Part shown: positions 38,397-46,907 of the stretch, piece by piece | Layout of the letters: each line of letters begins with the position of its first letter | Numbering within the stretch: the stretch's first letter is position 1 | DNA from: Ruminococcus flavefaciens | GTDB lineage: Bacteria; Bacillota; Clostridia; Oscillospirales; Ruminococcaceae | Length of the DNA: 64,000 nt | Assembly (NCBI GenBank): GCA_015067005.1 | Contig: SVNH01000005.1 | Coordinates: forward strand, 98,694 to 162,693 | Direction: 5' to 3' | Notes under the pieces: model-generated | What the model was told of the DNA's origin: nothing | The model's database searches: none | Seen by the model: the letters and a program-made list of their open reading frames with translations, nothing else | Position numbers and translations under genes: made by a program

Positions 38397-38929
38397 AGAT
38401 ATATTCCACCCGTCACGGTCAGACGGACCATAACAAAAATGAATTGATACTCGGTGCAACAGACGTTCCGCTGAACGATACAGGTATTGAACAGGCAGAG
38501 GAACTTGCAGAAAAAATAGCTGAACTCGGTGAAGTTGACCTGATGATAGTATCGCCTATGAAAAGGGCTCAGACAACCGCTGCTGCTATTGCTGAAAAAA
38601 CCGGTATCCGGATGATAACCGATGAACGTCTGAGGGAATGGAACTACGGTCAGTTTGAACAGAAGTCCCGTTTTACCGAGGGCTTTGCGGAGAACAAGCT
38701 TGATTTCGGAGCCCGAATGGGAAAGACGGGAGAATCACTGCTTCAGCTGAGTCACCGTGTTTATGCGGCACTTGACGATATAATTGAAAAATACAACGAC
38801 AGGAATGTACTGATAGTAAGTCACGGCGGCGTTTGCAGAGTCATCGAGACTTACTTCAATGATATGACAGCAAAAGAATTTGCCGGCTGGTTTATGGGCA
38901 ACTGCCAGCTGATAGAATATAAAATATGA
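38393..38929 (+). CDS. Histidine phosphatase (phosphoglycerate mutase) family protein
   Basis: MKIYSTRHGQTDHNKNELILGATDVPLNDTG (RHG motif), VLIVSHGGVCRVI. Confidence 0.93.
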   Translation: MKIYSTRHGQTDHNKNELILGATDVPLNDTGIEQAEELAEKIAELGEVDLMIVSPMKRAQTTAAAIAEKTGIRMITDERLREWNYGQFEQKSRFTEGFAENKLDFGARMGKTGESLLQLSHRVYAALDDIIEKYNDRNVLIVSHGGVCRVIETYFNDMTAKEFAGWFMGNCQLIEYKI

Positions 38930-38946
38930 TTTGACCGGAGGATATT

Positions 38947-40917
38947 ATGAAGATAGGTGTAGATTATTATCCCGAACAGTGGGACAGATCATTCTGGGAA
39001 CAGGATGCAGCACTCATGGCACAGACAGGTGTTAAGGTCGTAAGAATAGGAGAGTTTGCATGGTCGAAGCTTGAACCTAAAGAAGGCGTTTTCGATTTTG
39101 AATGGCTTGATAATGCAATATCTGTACTTCAGAGATTCGGAATGGAGATCGTTATCGGAGTTCCGACGAATTGTCCGCCGTTATGGCTTTACGAATCACA
39201 CCCTGAGATCGTTCAGACAGGCGCTGACGGCAAGCAGATACAGACCGGTATACGCGGACATCGCTGTGTGAATTCGCCTGTATTCATGAACTATGCTAAA
39301 CGTATAGCAACTCAGCTCGTTCTGCGCTATGCGAATCATCCGTCGGTAGTTGCATGGCAGATAGACAATGAGCTTGAAGCTTCTCAGTGCTGCTGCGATG
39401 AATGCAAGGCGCGTTTCAGGAACTGGCTGCTTGATAAATACGGCAGCCTTGAAGAGATAAACGCCGCTTTCGGAACGAGTGTGTGGAGCGGTGAATACAG
39501 CAGTATCACTCAGATACAGCCGCCGAACGCCTACCCGAAGGCGTGGCAGAATCCTGCACTCTGCCTCGACTGGTTCAGGTTCACAAGTGAAAGCACAACT
39601 GCATTCGTTAAGGAAATAGCACTTACGATGCGGCGTGAAGCACCTAAGATCAAGCTTACCGCAAATACATCTGTCAGTGAGAATACTCCGGATCTGTATA
39701 AACTCTTCGACGAGGTGGACTTTGTATCGTTTGATAACTATCCGCCGGCAGAGATTCCGAAAGATACTGAAGAATTCTATTCACACGCATTTTTCCTTGA
39801 TATGATGCGTGGTGTCAAGGGTAAAAGTTTCTGGGTCATGGAGCAGCTTAGCGGACCTACCGGAAGCTGGTCGCCTATGTCAAGAACTCCGAAGCCTGGC
39901 ATGATAATGGGCTATTCGCTTCAGGCTCTTGCACACGGTGCGGATACAGTAGTACATTTCCGCTGGAGAACAGCACGTACAGGTGCAGAGATGTACTGGC
40001 ACGGACTGATAGATCACAGCAATGTTCCGGGAAGAAGATTCTTTGAGTTCGCTGAACTCTGTAAAACAGCTTCAAAGCTTAGCGTAATAGATACTACCGA
40101 GCTGGTATCGGATGTTGCGATACTTTATTCTCCCGAAAACAGATTTGCACTCAGATTACAGCAGCAGTCAGAAGGCTTCGATTACCTTGAACAGCTGAGG
40201 TATTTCCATGCGGCGTTCTCACGCTACGGTGCAAACATTGATGTCGTCTCGCCTGATTCTGACCTATCAAATTATAAAGTCGTGATAGCGCCTTCGATGT
40301 ATGTTTATAAGAAGTCGTCAGCTGAGAATATCTACCGCTATGTTATAAATGGCGGAACACTTGTCATGACCAACCGCAGCGGCGTCAAGGACAGTAATAA
40401 TAACTGTATTATGGAGCCGCTCCCGACTGTTTACAGGGAACTCATCGGCGCTGAGATAACTGAGTATGATCCTGTTGGCAAAAACGAACAGACTATCACT
40501 GATTTTGCCGGAAACAAGTTCGTTTGCAGCAAGTGGTGCGATATACTGCGTGTTACAACTGCTAAGGCTTATGCGGAATACAATGATAATTTCTATCGCT
40601 GCTGTCCTGCGGTAACTATGAACAGATATTGCAGCGGTGTTGTTTACTACGTTGGTACCATATGCAAAATGGATTTCTATGAAAGCTTTGCGGGAAATAT
40701 AATGCGTCAGACCGGTATGCCGCGTCTTAAAGGACTTCCTAAGGGAGTAGAGGTAACGACACGTACTAACGGTCTTGATGATTACATTTTCTTTTTCAAC
40801 AATTCTGAGGAGAATGCTACTATCACTCTTCCTAAGCCGATGTATAGCATTATCGACTCGACAGGCAAGGATAAACTTGAACTCAAGCCGTTTGAAATGG
40901 AAATCGTAAGGAAGTGA
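38947..40917 (+). CDS. Beta-galactosidase, glycoside hydrolase family 42
   Basis: GVDYYPEQWDRSFWEQDAALMAQTGVKVVRIGEFAWSKLEPKEG; VAWQIDNELEASQCCCDECKARFRNWL; GADTVVHFRWRTARTGAEMYWHGLIDHS. Confidence 0.95.
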   Translation: MKIGVDYYPEQWDRSFWEQDAALMAQTGVKVVRIGEFAWSKLEPKEGVFDFEWLDNAISVLQRFGMEIVIGVPTNCPPLWLYESHPEIVQTGADGKQIQTGIRGHRCVNSPVFMNYAKRIATQLVLRYANHPSVVAWQIDNELEASQCCCDECKARFRNWLLDKYGSLEEINAAFGTSVWSGEYSSITQIQPPNAYPKAWQNPALCLDWFRFTSESTTAFVKEIALTMRREAPKIKLTANTSVSENTPDLYKLFDEVDFVSFDNYPPAEIPKDTEEFYSHAFFLDMMRGVKGKSFWVMEQLSGPTGSWSPMSRTPKPGMIMGYSLQALAHGADTVVHFRWRTARTGAEMYWHGLIDHSNVPGRRFFEFAELCKTASKLSVIDTTELVSDVAILYSPENRFALRLQQQSEGFDYLEQLRYFHAAFSRYGANIDVVSPDSDLSNYKVVIAPSMYVYKKSSAENIYRYVINGGTLVMTNRSGVKDSNNNCIMEPLPTVYRELIGAEITEYDPVGKNEQTITDFAGNKFVCSKWCDILRVTTAKAYAEYNDNFYRCCPAVTMNRYCSGVVYYVGTICKMDFYESFAGNIMRQTGMPRLKGLPKGVEVTTRTNGLDDYIFFFNNSEENATITLPKPMYSIIDSTGKDKLELKPFEMEIVRK

Positions 40918-40921
40918 CGGG

Positions 40922-41362
40922 ATGAAGATAGTTTTGCAGAGAGTCACCTCAGCGAGTGTGCGTGTAGACGGTGAATCGTGCGGTGCGATAGACACTGGGT
41001 ATCTTCTGCTTTTCGGAGCAGGTCACGGTGACAATGAGGAACACTGCCGCCGTCTTGCTGACAAGATACTGAATCTCAGGATATTCTCAGACGAAAACGG
41101 AAAGATCAATCTTTCGCTTACGGATGTCGGAGGTTCACTGCTTGTGGTACCTCAGTTCACGCTTTATGCGGATTGCCGTAAGGGAAATCGTCCGAATTTC
41201 ATACAGGCTGCTAAGCCTGAGGAAGCGGAAAAGCTTTATGAATACTTTGTTGATTACTGCCGCAGTAAGGGATTCAGGACAGAAACAGGCAGATTCGGTG
41301 CGGACATGAAAGTCGAGATACACAACGATGGTCCGTTCACACTTGTACTTGAACAGGAATAA
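40922..41362 (+). CDS. dtd: D-aminoacyl-tRNA deacylase
   Basis: MKIVLQRVTSASVRVDGE; SLLVVPQFTLYADCRKGNRPNF; TGRFGADMKVEIHNDGPFTLVLE. Confidence 0.96.
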   Translation: MKIVLQRVTSASVRVDGESCGAIDTGYLLLFGAGHGDNEEHCRRLADKILNLRIFSDENGKINLSLTDVGGSLLVVPQFTLYADCRKGNRPNFIQAAKPEEAEKLYEYFVDYCRSKGFRTETGRFGADMKVEIHNDGPFTLVLEQE

Positions 41363-41367
41363 TTCAG

Positions 41368-41404
41368 CCTCCGGAGCAGATACTACTCCGGAGGTGATTT
41401 TTTT
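41368..41404 (+). terminator. Terminator-like hairpin overlapping the SD of the following PBP gene
   Basis: CCTCCGGAG (41368-41376), 9-nt loop, CTCCGGAGG (41386-41394), then TGATTTTTTT. Confidence 0.75.
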
Positions 41405-43001
41405 GGTACGTAAACGCGGCGAACACGGAATAGTGATACTCACGGCGATGTTTTTTGTCTTTTTTACAGTTCTCATACTGCATTATTTTTCAATAGCATT
41501 TGAGCAGAAATACGTAAGTGCAGCCGATGAGCGTTCAGTGCTGAAAATATGTGTCTCTGAGACGAACGGCACTATCTTCGACCGCAATCTCAGACCGCTG
41601 AACAATTCTCAGAAAATATATCAGGCGGTGATAGTTCCGAAGTCTGCTGATAAGGATAAATACATTGATTATGCCCTCGATAAGGAGAAATTCTCCGCAG
41701 ACTTTGACAATGGCGAACCGTTTGCATTCGGCTGCGCTGAGGATACTCCGGAAAGCGATGCGGTCACTGTATTCAGCCTACCTCAGAGGTATTCGGAAAA
41801 TCAGCTTGCACAGCATATCATAGGCTATACTTCTGACGGTAAAGGCGTGTCCGGGATAGAGGAAGCTTACAGCAGTATTCTTCACAGCGCGGGCAGTGAG
41901 AACAGCGTTTCGTACTCAATAGATGGTTTCGGACGTGTGCTTATGGGCGACGGCAAGAGTATAGTAAGCAGCAAGGCGGACGAGGCTGGAGTGGTTACTT
42001 CCATTGACAGTGATGTTCAGCGTATATGCGAGAAATACGGCAAAAGCTGCGGCAGGGGAGCGGTAGTCATAGCGGAAATAGAGACCGGTGACATACTTGG
42101 TATGGCAAGCTTTCCTGATTATTTGGCAGATGACCTTGAAAGTGCGATAAAAGACGAGAGAAGTCCGCTGCTAAACCGATGTCTGTGTTCTTACAGCGTT
42201 GGTTCGATATTCAAGCTTGTAACAGCCTGCGAGGCTATTGAGGAGGGGAAGAGTTACTACGACTATGAATGCACAGGATGTATAAATGTTGACGGTCAGC
42301 GGTTCAATTGTCACCAGCTTGCAGGACACGGTTTGCAGAGTATGTCCAAGGCGATGACGAATTCCTGCAACACGTATTTCATAAGTCTGAGCCGCGAACT
42401 TGATGCGAAGAGATTCAGGGAAAAGGCTTACGAACTCGGCTTCGGAAAAGAGACCTATCTCTGCGAAAGCATGATAGGTTCAGCCGGAGTTCTGCCGACT
42501 GCAAGACAGCTTGACATACCTGCGGAAATGGCAAATTTTTCATTCGGACAAGGCAAGCTTACTGCGACGCCGCTCCAGATAACGCAGCTTGTCTGCGCGA
42601 TAGCCGGAGGAGGTCAGATGCCGGTGCTGCGGCTTATAAAGGGTATCACAATAGACGGTAAAACAATCGCAAATGAAAAAACTCCACAGCTGAGCAGAGT
42701 ATTTGAAAAGCATACAGCTGAACAGCTGCGTCAGATGATGATCTCAGCTATAAGGGACAACAAGGAATCGAATGCACGTTCAGACATCGTATCAGTTGGC
42801 GCTAAGACCTCAACAGCCCAGACCGGACGCTTTGGCGATGACGGTGAGGAACTCTGCCACGCATGGATAAGCGGATTTTTTCCGGCTGATTCGCCAAAGT
42901 ACGCCCTTACTGTGCTTGTTGAGGACGGCGGATATGGAAATAAGTCCGCTGCTCCGATATTCATAAGGATAGCCGAGGAAGTAACAAAGCTTAAAAGATA
43001 G
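41403..43001 (+). CDS. Penicillin-binding protein, transpeptidase domain
   Basis: SVGSIFKL (SxxK), TNSCNTYF (SxN), VGAKTSTAQTGRFG (KTS at the KTG position). TTG start at 41403 is in frame, 5 nt after GGAGGTGA; the ORF track start at 41328 lies within dtd. Confidence 0.85.
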   Translation: MVRKRGEHGIVILTAMFFVFFTVLILHYFSIAFEQKYVSAADERSVLKICVSETNGTIFDRNLRPLNNSQKIYQAVIVPKSADKDKYIDYALDKEKFSADFDNGEPFAFGCAEDTPESDAVTVFSLPQRYSENQLAQHIIGYTSDGKGVSGIEEAYSSILHSAGSENSVSYSIDGFGRVLMGDGKSIVSSKADEAGVVTSIDSDVQRICEKYGKSCGRGAVVIAEIETGDILGMASFPDYLADDLESAIKDERSPLLNRCLCSYSVGSIFKLVTACEAIEEGKSYYDYECTGCINVDGQRFNCHQLAGHGLQSMSKAMTNSCNTYFISLSRELDAKRFREKAYELGFGKETYLCESMIGSAGVLPTARQLDIPAEMANFSFGQGKLTATPLQITQLVCAIAGGGQMPVLRLIKGITIDGKTIANEKTPQLSRVFEKHTAEQLRQMMISAIRDNKESNARSDIVSVGAKTSTAQTGRFGDDGEELCHAWISGFFPADSPKYALTVLVEDGGYGNKSAAPIFIRIAEEVTKLKR

Positions 43002-43020
43002 ACTTTTTTTCTCAAAACCA

Positions 43021-43049
43021 TTGACAATTCTGCGATGCTGCGTTATAAT
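43021..43049 (+). promoter_or_regulatory. Sigma-A promoter of T-box/alaS
   Basis: TTGACA (43021-43026), 17 nt, TATAAT (43044-43049). Confidence 0.85.
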
Positions 43050-43056
43050 ATAGTGG

Positions 43057-43270
43057 TATGGCAGTGAAGGGACTGACTGTCCGGAAGACGTTTCAGAGAG
43101 AAAGCGGCTGGTGAAAGCTTTTACGTCGGGGATAGGTGCTTACCCTGAGCCACTGTGAGAAATCACAGCGTATATCTGCGTTAAGGATGCTGAGGAAAGA
43201 ACTGCGGTTCTTTTGAATTAGGGTGGTACCACGAGAGCCTTCGTCCCTTTTGGCGGCGGGGCTTTTTGTA
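43057..43270 (+). promoter_or_regulatory. T-box riboswitch (alanine)
   Basis: Conserved T-box AGGGTGGTACCACG (from 43220), terminator stem with CTTTTTG, probable GCU specifier at 43138-43140; upstream of alaS. Confidence 0.93.
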
Positions 43271-43309
43271 TTACTTAGTATTATTTTTTTTATTAAAGGA
43301 GATATATTT

Positions 43310-45940
43310 ATGCAGTGGACAGGTCTTAACGATCTACGTGAAAAGTATCTTTCGTTCTTCGAGAGCAAGGATCATACGAGAATGGCAAGCGCTTCTCTGG
43401 TGCCTCAGGGCGACAAGAGCCTGCTTCTCATCAATTCGGGAATGGCTCCGCTCAAGAAGTTCTTTCTCGGACAGGCAACTCCTCCCAACAAGAGAGTAAC
43501 TACCTGTCAGAAGTGCATCAGAACTCCCGACATTGAGAGCGTTGGTAAGACTGCACGTCACGGTACATATTTTGAAATGCTCGGAAACTTCTCTTTTGGT
43601 GATTACTTTAAGACAGAGGCTATCGAGTGGGCATGGGAGTTCCTTACAAAGACTCTTGCTATTCCTGCTGAAAAGCTCTGGATCACTATTTTTGAGAGTG
43701 ATGATGAGGCTGAGCAGATCTGGGAAAATAAGATCGGTATCCCTCACGACAGGATAATACGTCTTGGTAAAAAGGACAACTTCTGGGAGCACGGCTCAGG
43801 TCCGTGCGGTCCATGCTCTGAGATACACTTCGACCGCGGTGAGGCTTACGGTCCGTTCGAGAATTTCGAGCAGGCAAGCGACTGCGACCGTGTTATCGAG
43901 ATCTGGAACCTTGTATTCAGCCAGTTCGACAGCGACGGTGAAGGTCACTATGCTGAAATGAAGAACAAGAACATAGATACAGGTATGGGACTTGAGCGTC
44001 TTGCCTGTGTTATGCAGGGCGTTGACAACATCTTTGAGGTCGATACCGTTCAGAATATAATGAAGCATATTTCGTCTATCGCAGGCGTTGAGTATAAGAA
44101 GGACGCTAAGACTGACGTTTCGCTCCGTGTTATCACTGACCACATCAGAAGCACAACCCTTATGGTCGGCGACGGTATTCTTCCTTCAAATGAAGGACGC
44201 GGATATGTCCTCCGCCGTCTCCTGAGAAGAGCTGCACGTCACGGCAGACTTTTAGGTATCACACGTCCGTTCCTTTGCGAGGTGTGCGATACAGTTATCA
44301 ACGAGAACGAGGGCGCTTATCCTGAACTCGCTGAAAAGCGTGACTACATCAAGAAGATAATCAGCGTTGAGGAAGAGGCTTTTGCGAAGACTATCGACAA
44401 GGGTACAGAACTTCTCAACAGCTATACAGACGCACTCAAGGCTGAGGGCAAGAACGTTCTCTCAGGCGATGATGCGTTCAGACTTTCCGATACATACGGC
44501 TTCCCGATAGACCTCACAGAAGAGATCTGCGAGGAAAAGGGCTTTACTGTTGACCGCGACCGATTCACTGAGCTTGCAAAGGAACAGCGCGCAAGAGCTA
44601 AGGCAGACCACGCTGCAAAGGCAGGTTCTTCATGGGCTGACAACAGCATCAAGGTAGACGCTCCGGCAACAGTCTTCACAGGCTATACAAGTATGAGCGA
44701 GAGCGATGCAAAGGTACTTGCAGTCTACAAGGACGGCGTTGAGGTAAACAGTGCCGTTGAGGGCGATGATGTAGTTATCGTACTCGACAAGACTCCTTTC
44801 TACGCTGAAAGCGGCGGACAGGTAGGCGATAACGGTACTATCTTTGCCGGCGCAAATATCGCAGCAGTTGCTGATACTATCAAATCAGAGGGACATTTCC
44901 TCCACATTGCATCAATCGAGCAGGGATGTATCAGCAAGGGCGACAGCGTTACAGCTATGATAAACAATGAGCGCAGAATGTCGATCATGCGTAATCATAC
45001 TTCCGCACATCTTCTCCAGAATGCACTCCGCAAGGTGCTCGGAGATCATGTACATCAGGCTGGTCAGCTTGTAAACGAGAAGGCTTGCCGTTTCGATTTC
45101 AACCACTTCAGTGCAATGACTGAGGACGAGATAGCAGACGTTGAGAATATCGTAAACGCTTCTATTATGGCAGCTATTCCTGTAACAATGGAGGAAATGC
45201 CTATCGAGGAAGCTAAGAAGCTCGGCGCTATGGCACTTTTCGGTGAGAAATACGGCGATACAGTAAGAGTTGTAACAGCCGGAGATTCTATCGAATTCTG
45301 CGGCGGTACTCATGTATCAAACGCTTCACAGATCGGACTTTTCAAGATAGTTTCCGAAAGCTCGGTAGCAGCCGGTGTTAGACGTATCGAAGCTGTTACA
45401 GGTCTTGGAGTAATGGAACTCCTCAACGGATATAAGAATACTATAACAAAGGCAGCAAAGGCAATAAAGCTTGCAAATCTCAGCGAACTTCCTGAGAAGT
45501 GTGCAGCAATGACTGCTGAACTCAAGGAAAAGGATAAGAAGCTTGAAAGCCTCACACAGCAGATGGCTAATGCCAAGACAGCTGCTCTCTTCGATAACGC
45601 TAAAGAGGTCGCAGGCGTTAAGCTCGTTTCTGCACGTATGGACGGTTCAACACCTGATGCTCTCCGCAAACTCGGCGACAGTGTAAAGGACAAGAACGAA
45701 GCTATTATTGCACTCTTTGCCGGAACTGTCGGCGAAAAGGGAACATTCTACTGCGTATGTACAAAGGATGCTGTATCAGCCGGCGCTAATGCAGGTAAAA
45801 TTGTACGTGAGATCGCAGCTGTGACCGGCGGCAAGGGCGGCGGTAAGCCGGACGGCGCTATGGCTGGTGCAGGCGATATAACCAAGATAGATGAGGCTCT
45901 TTCCAAGTTCGAGAGCGTAGTGTCCGAACTCGTTAAGTAA
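43310..45940 (+). CDS. alaS: Alanyl-tRNA synthetase
   Basis: NDLREKYLSFFESKDHTRMASASLVPQGDKSLLLINSGMAPLKKFFLGQ; RNHTSAHLLQNALRKVLGDHVHQAG; EFCGGTHVSNASQIG. ATG 43310 with AAAGGAGA; the upstream ORF extension lies in the T-box. Confidence 0.97.
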   Translation: MQWTGLNDLREKYLSFFESKDHTRMASASLVPQGDKSLLLINSGMAPLKKFFLGQATPPNKRVTTCQKCIRTPDIESVGKTARHGTYFEMLGNFSFGDYFKTEAIEWAWEFLTKTLAIPAEKLWITIFESDDEAEQIWENKIGIPHDRIIRLGKKDNFWEHGSGPCGPCSEIHFDRGEAYGPFENFEQASDCDRVIEIWNLVFSQFDSDGEGHYAEMKNKNIDTGMGLERLACVMQGVDNIFEVDTVQNIMKHISSIAGVEYKKDAKTDVSLRVITDHIRSTTLMVGDGILPSNEGRGYVLRRLLRRAARHGRLLGITRPFLCEVCDTVINENEGAYPELAEKRDYIKKIISVEEEAFAKTIDKGTELLNSYTDALKAEGKNVLSGDDAFRLSDTYGFPIDLTEEICEEKGFTVDRDRFTELAKEQRARAKADHAAKAGSSWADNSIKVDAPATVFTGYTSMSESDAKVLAVYKDGVEVNSAVEGDDVVIVLDKTPFYAESGGQVGDNGTIFAGANIAAVADTIKSEGHFLHIASIEQGCISKGDSVTAMINNERRMSIMRNHTSAHLLQNALRKVLGDHVHQAGQLVNEKACRFDFNHFSAMTEDEIADVENIVNASIMAAIPVTMEEMPIEEAKKLGAMALFGEKYGDTVRVVTAGDSIEFCGGTHVSNASQIGLFKIVSESSVAAGVRRIEAVTGLGVMELLNGYKNTITKAAKAIKLANLSELPEKCAAMTAELKEKDKKLESLTQQMANAKTAALFDNAKEVAGVKLVSARMDGSTPDALRKLGDSVKDKNEAIIALFAGTVGEKGTFYCVCTKDAVSAGANAGKIVREIAAVTGGKGGGKPDGAMAGAGDITKIDEALSKFESVVSELVK

Positions 45941-45989
45941 GCCTGAATAAATTCCGAATTATAAAAACTATTTGTAAAGGAGAATTATT

Positions 45990-46343
45990 ATGGACTGCTT
46001 ATTCTGCAAGATCATTGACGGAGACATCCCAAGCACAAAGGTTTATGAGGACGATTTCGTATTCGCATTCAAGGACATCGCTCCTATCGCACCTTTCCAC
46101 TGCCTTATAATCCCTAAGGTACATATCAGCGGTGCAGACCAGATAACCTCTGAGAATTCCGAGGTTATCGCTAAGGTGTTCGAGGCTGCTGCAAAGATCG
46201 CAAAGCAGGAGAATATCGAGAGCTTCCGTATTATCAACAACTGCGGTGACGATGCCGGTCAGACTGTTAAGCATATCCACTTCCATATGCTCGCAGGAGT
46301 AAAAATGGGCTGGGGACCTGAGTCGCTCGGCAAGACCGAATAA
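45990..46343 (+). CDS. HIT family (HinT-like) protein
   Basis: DCLFCKIIDGDIPSTKVYEDD; GQTVKHIHFHMLAG (HxHxH). Confidence 0.95.
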   Translation: MDCLFCKIIDGDIPSTKVYEDDFVFAFKDIAPIAPFHCLIIPKVHISGADQITSENSEVIAKVFEAAAKIAKQENIESFRIINNCGDDAGQTVKHIHFHMLAGVKMGWGPESLGKTE

Positions 46344-46355
46344 GGAGAAAAGTAT

Positions 46356-46895
46356 ATGTCACAGACCTATAAAATGACTATTGCCGGACTTGAAAGGGAA
46401 CTCATCCGCTGTCCTCTCAATGATAAGATCGACATAGCTGCGTTTATAATGTTCTCTGACGTTGAGCTGACAGTAGCTTGTGCTGAGGAGCTCCTCAAAA
46501 AATGCGGAGACTTTGATGTTATTCTTACAGCAGAATCAAAGGGTATTCCTCTCGGCTACGAAATGGCAAGACAGAGCGGCAAGAACTATATCGTTGCGAG
46601 AAAATCAGTGAAACTTTATATGACAGATCCGGTAGAGGTATCGGTCAAGTCTATAACCACTGCGAATGTACAGAAGCTTTGCCTTTCTAAGGAAAAGGCA
46701 GAAATGCTGAAAGGCAAGCGCGTCCTCATCGTGGACGATGTTATCAGCACCGGTGAATCACTCATCGCGCTTGAAAAACTGACAGAAGCAGCCGGCGGTA
46801 TTATTTCCGGAAAGGCAGCTGTACTCGCTGAGGGCGATGCGGCTGACAGAAAAGATATAATTTTCCTTGAAAAGCTTCCGCTTTTCTTTAAGTAA
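46356..46895 (+). CDS. Adenine/purine phosphoribosyltransferase-like protein
   Basis: AESKGIPLGYEMAR; VLIVDDVISTGESLIALEKL (PRPP motif). Confidence 0.88.
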   Translation: MSQTYKMTIAGLERELIRCPLNDKIDIAAFIMFSDVELTVACAEELLKKCGDFDVILTAESKGIPLGYEMARQSGKNYIVARKSVKLYMTDPVEVSVKSITTANVQKLCLSKEKAEMLKGKRVLIVDDVISTGESLIALEKLTEAAGGIISGKAAVLAEGDAADRKDIIFLEKLPLFFK

Positions 46896-46907
46896 GGGAT
46901 AAATAGT

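Noticed and set aside
43223-43309. N-terminal extension of alaS in the ORF track
   Set aside because: Lies inside the T-box antiterminator/terminator; ATG 43310 has a proper RBS and begins the conserved AlaRS sequence.
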